DNA from: Colwellia sp. 75C3
GTDB lineage: Bacteria > Pseudomonadota > Gammaproteobacteria > Enterobacterales > Alteromonadaceae
DNA: 64,000 nt
NCBI RefSeq assembly: GCF_002836255.1
Contig: NZ_PJAU01000060.1
Location: 1 to 64,000, forward strand
Reading direction: 5' to 3'
Shown: positions 1 to 8,445 of the stretch, in pieces
Layout: each line of letters begins with the position of its first letter
How positions within the stretch are numbered: the first letter of the stretch is position 1
Notes under the pieces: model-generated
Seen by the model: only the letters and a program-made list of their open reading frames with translations
Database searches by the model: none
Told to the model about the DNA's origin: nothing
Program-made: the position numbers and the translations under genes

Positions 1-465
1 TTATCTTGCATGGCTTATGTTGATTTAAACCCTGTGCGAGCAAGGATTGCTGATACACCAGAGCAGTCAGATTTCACTAGTATTCAATTACGTATCAAGG
101 CCGCGATAAAAGGGACACAGCCACAATTGTTATTAGCTTTTACCGGCAATGAACGTCAACACAAAGCCGATCAAAACAAAAAAGTAGGTATCAGCTTTAG
201 CTTAAAAGACTATTTAACCCTCGTTGATGAAACAGGACGGATCCTCCGTGAGGATAAACGTGGCGCTATTAGCGCTAAAGCAAAAAGCATCTTAGCAAGG
301 TTGCACATTAGCGATGAAAGTTGGTTAAAACTCACCACAGATTTTGAAGGTATCTTTACTGGCGCAGTTGGCACAGCTGAACACTTATGTAAATTTAGTG
401 AACATGTGGGCTTGCAGCGAGCTCATGGTATAGCCAATGCGCATGCCTGCTTAAATAGCGCATAA
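1..465 (+). CDS. IS200-like / REP-associated tyrosine transposase, 3' part (partial at window edge)
   Basis: The reading frame is open from base 1, with three codons before the first ATG at position 10, so the gene begins outside the window. The visible residues include YVDLNPVRARIADTPEQSD followed by TSIQLRI, the hallmark of the C-terminal half of Y1 (HUH) transposases of the REP-associated (RAYT) class. The catalytic HUH and Tyr region would lie upstream. These enzymes cut single-stranded DNA at REP hairpins and are usually single-copy genes linked to dispersed repeats. That fits the many hairpin-bearing repeats in this window, although a direct link is inference. The family call is firm. 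Whether the protein is intact cannot be judged. Confidence 0.85.
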   Translation, partial: LSCMAYVDLNPVRARIADTPEQSDFTSIQLRIKAAIKGTQPQLLLAFTGNERQHKADQNKKVGISFSLKDYLTLVDETGRILREDKRGAISAKAKSILARLHISDESWLKLTTDFEGIFTGAVGTAEHLCKFSEHVGLQRAHGIANAHACLNSA

Positions 466-658
466 CCTAACTTATTAATCTTAATTAGTATAAAAATCAG
501 GTTAAGTCACTTTCGTGTTACGGGGTAAGTGCATTTGAAATTCGATGATTTTACCCATATTTCCCGTAAGTTGTTGGTAGATAGGGAGGGGATTCGAAAA
601 ATACCTTTTTATTCGATGAGGATACAACAAATAATACAAGTATCAGTGCGCCGTTATT
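466..658. other. Non-coding stretch after transposase
   Basis: No ORF with coding character and no strong terminator is visible. The sequence is AT-rich with short imperfect inverted repeats and leads into the GGGTGGC direct repeats. Confidence 0.4.
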
Positions 659-713
659 GCCTGAACTTATCATGGGTGGCATAGTTAATAGCAATGGGTG
701 GCATAGTTAATAC
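659..713 (+). repeat. Direct repeat copies with GGGTGGC core (two copies)
   Basis: Two adjacent copies of TCATGGGTGGCATAGTTAAT-like sequence lie at about 661-689 and 693-712, the second shortened at its left end. A third copy follows at 841-872. The core resembles the reverse complement of the GGCCACCCATAATAA motif found elsewhere in the window. They sit about 200 bases downstream of the transposase stop and may belong to its mobile unit. Confidence 0.6.
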
Positions 714-840
714 GTTTTTTTTAGCTCATCATTTAAAGTAATTAAATCGCTTGTCATTAATACCAATAAAGATTCTTGTGGTTGGTATATCGTTCCTACT
801 TCATAGTATTCCCCAACACTGCTCTTCCTTTCAATATGTG

Positions 841-872
841 GCCTGAACTTATCATGGGGGGCATAGTTAATA
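841..872 (+). repeat. Third copy of the GGGTGGC-core direct repeat
   Basis: The sequence from 841 to 872 matches 659-690 almost base for base, with one T to G change in the core. It ends exactly where the stop codon of the minus-strand gene at 873 lies. It may therefore have inserted at, or created, the present 3' end of that gene. Confidence 0.6.
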
Positions 873-2162
873 TTATGATTTCCAAAGAGTACAAAATGGA
901 GAGCCGCCATAAACGATACCTTCACCTGTCTCTTTATCTATGCAATATTTTTGAATGATTGACTGTTCAGTACTGAACGTCCCTGTACAATCTTGTTTAT
1001 ATGGATCTTTATAACCATTTAGCATCAAATCCGCCATTTTGTATTCGCGGACTACTACTAATATTTTATTATATTCATCAAATAATCGTCTCCGTCTATC
1101 TAGAGCTTTATTACGGTCTGTGACCATCTTGTTATATTTTTCAATTTTCAATTTTGAACTTGAACTGTTCACATTAGATTCGCTTAACATCCCCCCTACA
1201 TCATCAATAGTATAATCTAATGACGCAATATCCCTTTTCAATATTATATGTCGATCATATCCAGGTTTAGCTTTTTTCAAAACGACTTTATTCTTATCAA
1301 TTTGTAGTGCCGTGGATGCGCAATTTCGAAATTGTTCTTCATTTAGTTGTCTCACTTCATTTCTAGTTGCATGAGCACTATTTGACGTTAGAAGTAATGC
1401 ATTTTTAGTAGGTTTGAAGTCGATATTTTTATATGGATTATGTCTCGATTCTGTTGACTCTTTAAGGTTTCTTGTCCCCGTATTTACTGACATTAAATCT
1501 ACAAACATACTACTTAAACAATCTTGAAGCTCATCAAGTTGTTTACATTGATACTTTATATCTTCATCAACGTTCTTTTTCATTTTTTTCTGGTCTGTCT
1601 TCTTGTTATATCTAGCAGCATAGTATTTTTTCTTATAGTACTTAGACTCTTTAAATAGTTGATCACAAGATGTAGCTTGTTTAGATTTGGCTGAGATTTT
1701 TCTCTCTAGAACATACTTAAGGTCATCCATTTGTTCTGAGACTTTATTTAAATTATTCATAAACCCAATGATCTCACCAAACGATGTATCTTCATTTACA
1801 AACTCTGGATCTTCTAGATCGTCAAGATCACCATAAGTCTTCATGAACTCTTGCACTTCCTTATTATCATTATGCCATTGATAAGTTTGTTGTCCAATTT
1901 TACAAGAAAGCGTTATAGAACCAATAAAAGTTAAAATGTCGCTATGCTTGTTATATTCACAATCGGCCTTACATCCCAAACTCATATCTTCTACTTTTTC
2001 ATAATGTAAAATCATAGTAGTCAGTAGGGCCTCACTTCTTTTATAGTCTGATAATCTATCGGCAGAAGAATTTTCAACACTCGAAGCTGCATAAGCAGTC
2101 GAACAGAGAGTGAACACCGTAAATATTGCAATAACCATTGATGGTAAAATTTTTTTTGTCAT
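873..2162 (-). CDS. Secreted hypothetical protein, lysine-rich
   Basis: I do not recognise the family. The start at 2162 is chosen because AAGGA lies just upstream and the first 27 residues then form a clean Sec signal peptide (MTKKILPSMVIAIFTVF, cleavage near AYA-AS). The longer frame to 2243 lacks both. The mature part of about 400 residues is polar and charged, has Cys pairs near residues 55-60, and probably forms helical coiled segments in the middle. It is a periplasmic or exported protein. The 3' end abuts a dispersed repeat, and a frame-shifted continuation that still looks like protein (ending ITLNDELKKTY) lies beyond it at 707-840. The C-terminus may therefore be truncated. Confidence 0.7.
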   Translation of the reverse strand: MTKKILPSMVIAIFTVFTLCSTAYAASSVENSSADRLSDYKRSEALLTTMILHYEKVEDMSLGCKADCEYNKHSDILTFIGSITLSCKIGQQTYQWHNDNKEVQEFMKTYGDLDDLEDPEFVNEDTSFGEIIGFMNNLNKVSEQMDDLKYVLERKISAKSKQATSCDQLFKESKYYKKKYYAARYNKKTDQKKMKKNVDEDIKYQCKQLDELQDCLSSMFVDLMSVNTGTRNLKESTESRHNPYKNIDFKPTKNALLLTSNSAHATRNEVRQLNEEQFRNCASTALQIDKNKVVLKKAKPGYDRHIILKRDIASLDYTIDDVGGMLSESNVNSSSSKLKIEKYNKMVTDRNKALDRRRRLFDEYNKILVVVREYKMADLMLNGYKDPYKQDCTGTFSTEQSIIQKYCIDKETGEGIVYGGSPFCTLWKS

Positions 2163-2298
2163 AATTGATCCTTGTAATATGATACATAAATAAAGTATAT
2201 CAGTTAGTTGCCCTAGTACTGTCAAGTTATCGAATTCAGGCAAGTAAATTCGCTAAAATCTACACTAGCATATTTGGGACACAACTAACCCAATTGAC

Positions 2299-2622
2299 TT
2301 AGTTTGTATCATTGCCACCAATATTTTTAATATCATAGGCTAATTGCACCATAGTACCGGCAGCATAGCCTTCGCTGTCATGATAGGGATATTCATTTGC
2401 GCCGGTTTTGATTAAAGCTGCCAACTCTTGACAATGCACTGCCTCAGTTTTTTTAGTTGTGAAATTATACGCATCAATGATGTTTTTCGCCTGTTCAAGC
2501 CCTGATGCCATATCACGACCAACCACACAGGAGCCAGTAGTCCAAGCACCGCCATCGCGCTTACTGGCCGTCTCACGTAGTTCATCACAGAGTTTTTCTA
2601 TTTTAAGATTTAAAGCTGTCAT
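2299..2622 (-). CDS. Small hypothetical cytoplasmic protein
   Basis: A 107-residue protein starts MTALNLKIEKLCDEL. It has no signal peptide or membrane segment and contains three cysteines. The upstream AGAGAA is only a weak ribosome binding site. It stands alone between repeats, 136 bases from the secreted protein on the same strand, with no obvious partner. The codon use and amphipathic helices look genuine. No family or function is recognised. Confidence 0.6.
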   Translation of the reverse strand: MTALNLKIEKLCDELRETASKRDGGAWTTGSCVVGRDMASGLEQAKNIIDAYNFTTKKTEAVHCQELAALIKTGANEYPYHDSEGYAAGTMVQLAYDIKNIGGNDTN

Positions 2623-2766
2623 ATAACTTATTCTCTTTGTTTATTGTTTTAACGGTAAATGATGTTAGGTGTTTGAGTGTATTCTTAAATGTGGCATATT
2701 TTCAATCTACAGTGCATTTGATAAGAATAAACTTAATTTGACAATACGATATAAAAAGAAAACAAT

Positions 2767-2915
2767 TTATCAGGCCACCCATAATAAATAGGGTCAAGTA
2801 CACTTTAAATGATTTGTCGTGATTGTGATGACACCCAGAAGAAATAAGTAGGCTGCATCCATGCCGCGTCATGATGAACATAGGGAACACTTTCATTCAT
2901 TTCAGCGTTTGTTCA
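2767..2915. repeat. Dispersed repeat family A, copy 1
   Basis: It begins TTATCAGGCCACCCATAATA, continues GGGTCAAGTACACTTTAAAT and a REP-like hairpin region, and ends CATTCATTTCAGCGTTTGTT. The same ordered blocks recur near 3818, 10936, 22650 and elsewhere. A short frame on the minus strand inside it is not a gene. Confidence 0.8.
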
Positions 2916-2960
2916 AGCAGACTGAGTGTTTGTTGATAGGGGAGTTGATCTATTTTTAAG

Positions 2961-3105
2961 GTTCGTCATTCCGTAAGTGTCTGATACGGAATCCATGTTA
3001 CCAAGAGCTGGATCCTCGATTAAGTCACCACGAGGATGACAATAATTAAATTATCAGCCGTACCAAATACTCCAAATTCCATCTCAGTGAATAAATCTCA
3101 ATTTT
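2961..3105. repeat. Dispersed repeat family B, copy 1 (GGATCCTCG type)
   Basis: GTTCGTCATTCCG is followed by GGATCCTCGATTAAGTCACC, then ACGAGGATGACAATAATTA and ATCAGCCGTACCAAA. The block at 14610-14722 aligns over most of its length. The GGATCCTCG and CGAGGATG arms pair, which gives a REP/BIME-like hairpin. Confidence 0.7.
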
Positions 3106-3319
3106 GTAAGGTGTCAGTCAAGTTGAGCCATGACGTTACATCGAGGTAACTTATTAGACAATGCAGGACGTATATTCCCCTGTTGGCGAAGACCGCCACT
3201 TTGGGTGTGGTCACCACTGCGACGCTAAGTAATGTTAAACTTTTTGATAATATTTAAGTTCTTTAGTTTTATGCCGATACTGATAAATAGTAAATAATCT
3301 CATTAGGGATAGAAGAGAA
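3106..3319. other. Intergenic stretch with REP-like hairpin, no gene seen
   Basis: It holds GACCGCCACTTTGGGTGTGG, a small imperfect hairpin near 3190-3215, and the promoter side of the gene at 3320. AGAAGAGAA just before the ATG can serve as its ribosome binding site. Confidence 0.3.
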
Positions 3320-3739
3320 ATGGAATTACGTACAGAGCAACTGCAATCTTCTATTGCGCCAGCATATCAGGAAAAAATTTCAATTGCAGAGCAGGCACCT
3401 ATGAAGGTTTCCGCTGAAATAAATACATCCTCCTCAGAGCACTTAAAAACGGATCAAGTCACCATTTCAGAAGAAGCGCGTGAAAAAAGTACTAATGATA
3501 AAAATCAAGCAGCAATGAGAAAAATGGCAGGGCAAGACGAAGTTAGCGGGGCTAATGGTGAAGAAAAAAAGACGGTAGATGAAAAAATTGCTGAGTTGCA
3601 AGAAAAAATCGCCGAATTAGTCGCAGAAATAGCTCAAGAGCGCAGAAGCGGTGATGAAGAAAGGACTAAGAGCATGGAAGCCGAGTTAGCTATGTTAAAT
3701 TCGCAGCTACTACAATTAATTGAGCAAAAAATGGGATAG
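3320..3739 (+). CDS. Small coiled-coil protein with DQVTISEEA motif
   Basis: A 139-residue soluble protein. Residues about 45-55 carry DQVTISEEAREKS, a short motif also common in flagellar-associated and cell-surface-type small proteins of this order. Residues 85-139 form a strong heptad coiled coil (DEKIAELQEKIAELVAEIAQ). There is no signal peptide or membrane segment. AGAAGAG precedes the ATG. Its role is unknown; I infer a small scaffold or regulator that dimerises through the C-terminal helix. It is flanked on both sides by repeats and stands alone. Confidence 0.7.
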   Translation: MELRTEQLQSSIAPAYQEKISIAEQAPMKVSAEINTSSSEHLKTDQVTISEEAREKSTNDKNQAAMRKMAGQDEVSGANGEEKKTVDEKIAELQEKIAELVAEIAQERRSGDEERTKSMEAELAMLNSQLLQLIEQKMG

Positions 3740-3817
3740 ATTCTGTAACAAAATCTGTTATAGGCTCGGTTTCAATACATAAATTAGTTTCGTTTTTAAA
3801 AAAGATCAAAAAGATCG

Positions 3818-4137
3818 GGACACCCACACTTTGTTAATAAATGGGTCAGGTACACTTTAAATGATTTTTTGCGTTGGCGACGACACCCAAGAGGAGTTAC
3901 ACGCCAAAAGCCCCTTGGAACCCCATGGCGCTGCTAACAAACGTATCCTTCAATTCTATCAAGTGTTATCGACGTATCAGCACTGAACGTGCATCAGGAC
4001 AAAATGCTCAGGATAATGTGCACCCTGCATTCTCTAATAAGTTGCATCCATGCAGCGTCATGATGAATATACGTGAATACTCTCATTCATTTCAGCGTTT
4101 GTTCTACTTACTTATCAGGCCACCCATAATAACTTCT
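3818..4137. repeat. Dispersed repeat family A, copy 2 (longest copy)
   Basis: This copy holds GGGTCAGGTACACTTTAAAT, the GGCGACGACACCCAAGAGG hairpin region, a GCCCCTTGGAACCCC block, AACAAACGTATCC with AAGTGTTATCGACG, GCATCCATGCAGCGTCATGA, ATTTCAGCGTTTGTT, and a closing TTATCAGGCCACCCATAATA. An apparent 115-codon frame through it is composed of repeat blocks and is not treated as a gene. Confidence 0.8.
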
Positions 4138-4430
4138 TATTATCTATACCAATTTAAAAGTTATGCTGAACGCCATAGTAGACACATGACGATAAAAGTA
4201 ATATACAGGCCAAGCAACTGATGATTTTCATTATTTTTCCATAATGTTAATTCATATACCTTTAAGTAGGAGTCGAATGAAGGTAAATTTATATACTTAA
4301 CTTATCGACTACTCTACGTAAAATAATGAGCCGATATGTTGGTAAAATAGCTTAATATTTCAAAGTATATAAAGTCACTAATAAAAAGTCACCGTTGCTT
4401 TGATGTTATGAAACTCAGTCAGTAATGTTT
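4138..4430. other. AT-rich intergenic stretch, no gene seen
   Basis: No coding frame, RNA gene or recognisable operator is visible. The stretch lies between family A repeat copy 2 and the hairpin at 4431. Confidence 0.3.
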
Positions 4431-4466
4431 ATTGTAAGTTAATAACGCTGTTAATTAACTTACAAT
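4431..4466 (-). terminator. 13-bp hairpin after the serine hydrolase gene
   Basis: The arms ATTGTAAGTTAAT and ATTAACTTACAAT are perfect complements around a 10-base loop, just beyond the stop at 4480. A good U-tract is missing, so termination efficiency is uncertain. Confidence 0.5.
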
Positions 4467-4479
4467 AATTTATGTGAAT

Positions 4480-5631
4480 CTAGTTGATTTTAAGCTCGGT
4501 TAGAATAGCATCTCCTATAGCATAAAAAGCAGTAACACACTCATCACTAAGGCCACAGTTAAGAAAGTACACTATGCTGGTATCTGTTTCTTCTATATAA
4601 ATATTCTGAGTTATGTAACCTTCTCCGCTGCCATCATGACCATACAAAATTGTGCCATTAACATTTTCTTTATGAATACCCAGGCCAGCGTCGTTGTTTG
4701 CTTTTACGGGGACTAAACTAGCTGCCCCCCACATTAACTCACGGATATTGTCACTAACAAAATCAGTATCTGTGATTAGGCTTTTATAAAAAAAGGCTAA
4801 ATCAGTTACCGTTGAGGCCACCGGGGTAGCAGAAGAGAAAATATTGGATATAATTGGCGCAGTATTAACATATTGACCTTGATACCATCTATAACCCGGA
4901 ATTATTTCACCCATATGATTTTCATATCCTAGTGAAAACGTAGAATTTAACGATAACGGGTCTATTATTCTAGCCCGTATTTCAATTGCATTATGGTATC
5001 CTAATACACTATCTAAAATCATGCCTGCCAAGGCATAATTAGTACTAGAGTAATGAAAATCTACACCTGGTAACGCATCGGCCGTTTTATTAAGTGCATA
5101 ATGTACTAAATCAACATTTCCTCGTTGAACTTCTGGGCTAGCCAGTACATCTTGTAAAAGCATCTCGTTTTTATTGTAGTCAACAATACCACTGGTATGA
5201 TTAAGTAATTGTCGCAATGTTATTTGCTCACTGTATTGAATTTGATCTAACAATTCTAGCGGTAACCAGGTATCAAGGGTATCGTCTAAATTCAACAAAG
5301 CTTCATCGTGCAATTGTGCGGCAAGTAGCGCAGTAATCACTTTACCCGCACTCTGAATAGAAAAAACGTCGGTAGTTTGCATCGGCGTTTGATTGTCGCG
5401 ATCTGAAACCCCTGCGCTACCAATAAACTGCCGTTCGGGTGTATTTACCAGTAGGATAATGCCCGGAACGTTTTCAGAAATTTTACTTTCAATTAATTGT
5501 TGATAATCTAACGCTACAACGACGGATTTTTCAGGTGCTGGATTAGATCCTGATTCACTGCCACAAGCAGTTAAAAGTAAAATAATTGCAGTACAAGATA
5601 GTGTCGATTTTAGGTTGTTGAACGGGTGCAT
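4480..5631 (-). CDS. Class C beta-lactamase-like serine hydrolase lipoprotein
   Basis: A 383-residue protein of the beta-lactamase/esterase/penicillin-binding family (PF00144). The start at 5631 follows AAAGGA and gives a lipoprotein signal with lipobox LTAC (Cys 23), so the enzyme is membrane-anchored in the periplasm or outer membrane. SxxK is seen as Ser94-Ala-Gly-Lys97. YSSTNY near residue 188 supplies the Tyr-x-Asn motif, and HDGSG near residue 325 replaces the KTG box, as in esterase or peptidase members. The natural substrate is unknown; a peptidoglycan- or D-amino-acid-peptide-directed role is inference. A 34-bp element 57 bases upstream is shared with the mipA-like operon nearby, so the adjacent OmpR-type regulator probably controls it. 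Confidence 0.85.
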   Translation of the reverse strand: MHPFNNLKSTLSCTAIILLLTACGSESGSNPAPEKSVVVALDYQQLIESKISENVPGIILLVNTPERQFIGSAGVSDRDNQTPMQTTDVFSIQSAGKVITALLAAQLHDEALLNLDDTLDTWLPLELLDQIQYSEQITLRQLLNHTSGIVDYNKNEMLLQDVLASPEVQRGNVDLVHYALNKTADALPGVDFHYSSTNYALAGMILDSVLGYHNAIEIRARIIDPLSLNSTFSLGYENHMGEIIPGYRWYQGQYVNTAPIISNIFSSATPVASTVTDLAFFYKSLITDTDFVSDNIRELMWGAASLVPVKANNDAGLGIHKENVNGTILYGHDGSGEGYITQNIYIEETDTSIVYFLNCGLSDECVTAFYAIGDAILTELKIN

Positions 5632-5687
5632 GTTTATTCCTTTAGTGGTTTTAAGAAATAAACTATAAGCAATGTCGTAGTTGAAAT

Positions 5688-5721
5688 ACGTAACAAGTTC
5701 CATCACCTGTAACAAAGTGTA
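5688..5721 (-). promoter_or_regulatory. Shared regulatory element, copy 1 (tandem TTGTTAC)
   Basis: Read on the minus strand, it has two TTGTTAC half-sites 19 bases apart (plus-strand GTAACAA at 5690 and 5709) within a 34-base block. That block differs from 9389-9422 at only three positions. It lies 57-90 bases before the start codon of the serine hydrolase. Tandem direct half-sites are typical for OmpR-family regulators, and one is encoded at 7160-7888. Confidence 0.7.
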
Positions 5722-5796
5722 TAGAGTAATAAATACCAATGAAGATAACGGTGGCCTAGTAGGGGAATAGGGTATTTTGAGTAAAAAATTAAGTGT

Positions 5797-5820
5797 AAAA
5801 AAGCCCCGTACGGCTTAAAA
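5797..5820 (-). terminator. Intrinsic terminator of the mipA-DUF3019-RR-HK operon
   Basis: On the minus strand AAGCC and GGCTT pair around a short loop and are followed by a run of T. It lies 45 bases after the kinase stop codon. Confidence 0.65.
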
Positions 5821-5864
5821 AGAACAAGATGCTGTTGTAATAATTAGGTTTTATTACAGTTTAT

Positions 5865-7139
5865 TTATCCGTTGAAAGTCAAACAGAATTCGGCACCGCC
5901 CAGCTCAGTTGAATCGGTAATAATCAGCGTAGCATCATGTAACTTGGCTATCCTTGCAACAATCGCTAAGCCCATACCGTAACCAGGGTTTTCATGAGAC
6001 TGCTCACCACGAATAAATGGTTTCAACAATTCACTGCGTTTTTCCTTTGCTATGCCAGGACCATCATCACTAATAATAAATTGCAGCTTTGAGCCACTTT
6101 TTGCAACTGTCATCGTAATTTCATTATCGGCATATTGCTGGGCATTACCAAGCAAGTTATTGATAAGCATGCTTAAGTAATTCGCATCACCGTTAACTAT
6201 TGCATCGTCATGTGGGTGCCAATTAATGATTTTATTGCTATCAGTTAACGCACCAACGCATTGACTGATTAGTTCATTCAAGTTGATACTTTGTTGCTTA
6301 ACCGCCATCATCGATTGTTCTATCCGCGCATAATTAAGCAATACATTAACTAATTTTTCCATTTCATCAATATCACGACTGAGGTGGCGTTGGTACTTAT
6401 CTCTCATTTCTGGCTTTTCTGTCTCTTGCAGCATCTCAATACCAAAGCGTAACCTCGCTAAGGGCGTGCGTAAATCGTGGGCAACGGCATCACTTAACAG
6501 CTTATTATCACTGATCAGCGTTTCTATCTGCTCGGCCATATGGTTAAATTCATTTTCAATACTGGCGATATAAGACGTTGAATTAACATTAATTCGTTGT
6601 TGAAACTGTCCTTCGCCAAAAGCTTTGGTGGTTTGTCTCAATTTTCTCAATTGTTTAATCAATGGATAGAGCCAAATAAGCACCACCATTAAAATACCCA
6701 GATAAAATACGCCCGTTAACAGAAGCTGCAATGCGCTATTTTGACTTTCTTTTACAACAGGAGGAATAATAAAGATCAATACTTGGTTCTGTGAAGGAAC
6801 AATGAAGTGAATTGATATATCATTGTCTGTTTCAAATACCAGTGGCTCTCCGTCATAAAAGGCATCTTTTAAGGAGTCAGGTAAAAAGAAATCATCAAGA
6901 TGAACTAAGGTAACCGACAGCTTACTTTCTTGCTGCCAGTTGTCGATGAATTGTTGAGGTTGTTTTTGCTTATCAAGGGTTGCAGCTAAAGATTTACCCA
7001 ATTGACGATAGGCTGATAATTCATCAGACTCTTTGTTTAGCTGTGTTTGATATTGGTTAAAAAAATTGTCCAGTGCTCCGCCGATACCTATCACTGCAAC
7101 TAATATGACCAACAACAGCGATAGGGTTAATTTGGGCAT
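5865..7139 (-). CDS. RstB-like sensor histidine kinase
   Basis: A 424-residue inner-membrane kinase. TM1 is at about residues 5-22 and TM2 at about 138-160, enclosing a small periplasmic sensor of about 115 residues. A HAMP region spans about 160-212. The H-box AVAHDLRTPLARLR carries the phospho-acceptor His221. The HATPase part has NNLLGNAQQY, DDGPGI and GYGMGLAIVARIA. The arrangement and the H-box spacing resemble E. coli RstB. The gene starts 20 bases after the regulator stop, so the two are translated from one message. The ligand is unknown; membership in an operon with outer-membrane and periplasmic proteins suggests an envelope signal such as a cationic peptide, metal or pH, but that is inference. 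Confidence 0.9.
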   Translation of the reverse strand: MPKLTLSLLLVILVAVIGIGGALDNFFNQYQTQLNKESDELSAYRQLGKSLAATLDKQKQPQQFIDNWQQESKLSVTLVHLDDFFLPDSLKDAFYDGEPLVFETDNDISIHFIVPSQNQVLIFIIPPVVKESQNSALQLLLTGVFYLGILMVVLIWLYPLIKQLRKLRQTTKAFGEGQFQQRINVNSTSYIASIENEFNHMAEQIETLISDNKLLSDAVAHDLRTPLARLRFGIEMLQETEKPEMRDKYQRHLSRDIDEMEKLVNVLLNYARIEQSMMAVKQQSINLNELISQCVGALTDSNKIINWHPHDDAIVNGDANYLSMLINNLLGNAQQYADNEITMTVAKSGSKLQFIISDDGPGIAKEKRSELLKPFIRGEQSHENPGYGMGLAIVARIAKLHDATLIITDSTELGGAEFCLTFNG

Positions 7140-7159
7140 TGTATATTCCTAAGCATAAA

Positions 7160-7888
7160 TTACTCCCAAGCATCTTTAACAAATAAATACCCTTTACCCC
7201 AGACGGTTTTAATTCGATACGGATTGCTGGCGTCATCGCCAAGCTTTTTTCGAATTCGTGAAACAAGAATATCGATAGAACGATCAAAGCCATCATAGTC
7301 AATGCCTCTTCTTTGGATCACCAGTTCTTTTCTACTAACCAGATTATCAGCAGCCCGAGCAAGTTGCCAAAGCACATCAAATTCATTTGATGAAATAGCC
7401 ACTTTAGTGCCTGCTAACATAGTCGTACGCGAATTTGCATCAATAGAGAGTTGACCAAGAATTATTTTTTTCGGGTCTATATCCTCTATGACGGGTACCA
7501 ATACTGGCGAAACTTCCTGCGGCAATGAGCGGCGAAAAAGTGCCTTGATTCGTGATAATAATACCCTTGGTTTGACCGGTTTTACCACATAATCATCAGC
7601 ACCTAACTCCAGCCCTAACACTTCATCAGTTTCATGATCACGAGCCGTCATCATTAAAATAGGTCCATGATAAAATGGTCGAATAGCCTGACATACTTCA
7701 AAACCATCTTTGACTGGTAACATGATATCTAATATCACTAGATCTGGTTGATCAGATTCAATCAACTCAATGGCGTCGTCCCCTCTGGTAGCTAGCGTTA
7801 CCAAGTAACCCTGTTCGCCGAGATAATCGCCAAACCATTCGGCTAGCGACATATCATCCTCCACTAACATAATATGTTTGCCAGCCAT
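7160..7888 (-). CDS. OmpR/RstA-family response regulator
   Basis: The receiver domain occupies residues 1-118, with acidic pocket Glu10-Asp11-Asp12, phospho-acceptor Asp54 (VILDIMLP) and Lys103. A winged-helix trans_reg_C domain covers about 140-240 and ends WGKGYLF. The start is uncertain. The ATG at 7888 gives a normal N-terminus (MAGKHIMLVEDD) but no Shine-Dalgarno. An in-frame TTG at 7915 has AGAGAAG just upstream. A GTG at 7984 would overlap the DUF3019 gene and add an unusual tail. It is the likely activator that binds the tandem TTGTTAC elements before its own operon and before the serine hydrolase gene. Confidence 0.9.
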   Translation of the reverse strand: MAGKHIMLVEDDMSLAEWFGDYLGEQGYLVTLATRGDDAIELIESDQPDLVILDIMLPVKDGFEVCQAIRPFYHGPILMMTARDHETDEVLGLELGADDYVVKPVKPRVLLSRIKALFRRSLPQEVSPVLVPVIEDIDPKKIILGQLSIDANSRTTMLAGTKVAISSNEFDVLWQLARAADNLVSRKELVIQRRGIDYDGFDRSIDILVSRIRKKLGDDASNPYRIKTVWGKGYLFVKDAWE

Positions 7889-7955
7889 TGATTGGATTAA
7901 GGTGGTGTCGGTCAAAATTCTTCTCTCAAAATAAGGTTCCTCAAAATGATTTCCA

Positions 7956-8432
7956 TCAAAAGAGTCTCCAAGTTGATTTTGCACGTTTGGATGATTTATA
8001 TACCCAAGCGACTGGTATCGTAGCTATAGCTATATCTGTTGTGGATTCTTGGTTACGTAAAGCAAAGTCATTACTTAGTTTCGATTGAAAATCAAAACTG
8101 AACTCACCTTTAGCCTGCTGTTTCCAGCACCTAATTGTTTTGCTAATAGTGGTATTAACCAGACAATAATTGTTAACTTTTGGATGCTGCCAGCTAAAAG
8201 TGACTTCAAGATAACATTTTTGCCCTTTACGCAGTGCAACACAAGGTTTAGGTGTTACTTTTAGTTGTGCCAATTGACTGGAGTTAATTGGCACTGTATT
8301 ACTTTTTGTCGCCTCAGCTTTTGCCGATACGGGTATAAACCAGCAAACGATAAGTAATAAAATAGATATGACTATGCGAGTAATTAGGTTTATTTCTACT
8401 CGTGTTTTTTTATTTTGTTGAATAATGGTCAC
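7956..8432 (-). CDS. DUF3019 family periplasmic protein
   Basis: A 158-residue protein. The best start is a GTG at 8432 with a perfect AGGAGG nine bases upstream, inside the end of the mipA-like gene. The ATG at 8456 has no such site. Residues 14-38 form a signal or membrane segment (IVISILLLIVCWFIPVSA). The mature part has LKVTPKPCVALRKGQKCYLEV and later CLVN and CWKQQ cysteines, the DUF3019 pattern. In this order DUF3019 genes regularly accompany a MipA protein, an OmpR-type regulator and a kinase, as here, so it is probably an accessory sensor or partner of that system. Its biochemical role is not known. Confidence 0.8.
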   Translation of the reverse strand: MTIIQQNKKTRVEINLITRIVISILLLIVCWFIPVSAKAEATKSNTVPINSSQLAQLKVTPKPCVALRKGQKCYLEVTFSWQHPKVNNYCLVNTTISKTIRCWKQQAKGEFSFDFQSKLSNDFALRNQESTTDIAIATIPVAWVYKSSKRAKSTWRLF

Positions 8433-8445
8433 TTTATTATTCCTC

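Noticed and set aside
2702..2896. 64-codon minus-strand frame
   Set aside because: It lies inside repeat family A copy 1.
3874..4221. 115-codon frame on the plus strand
   Set aside because: It runs through the blocks of dispersed repeat family A copy 2 and has no ribosome binding site or family resemblance.
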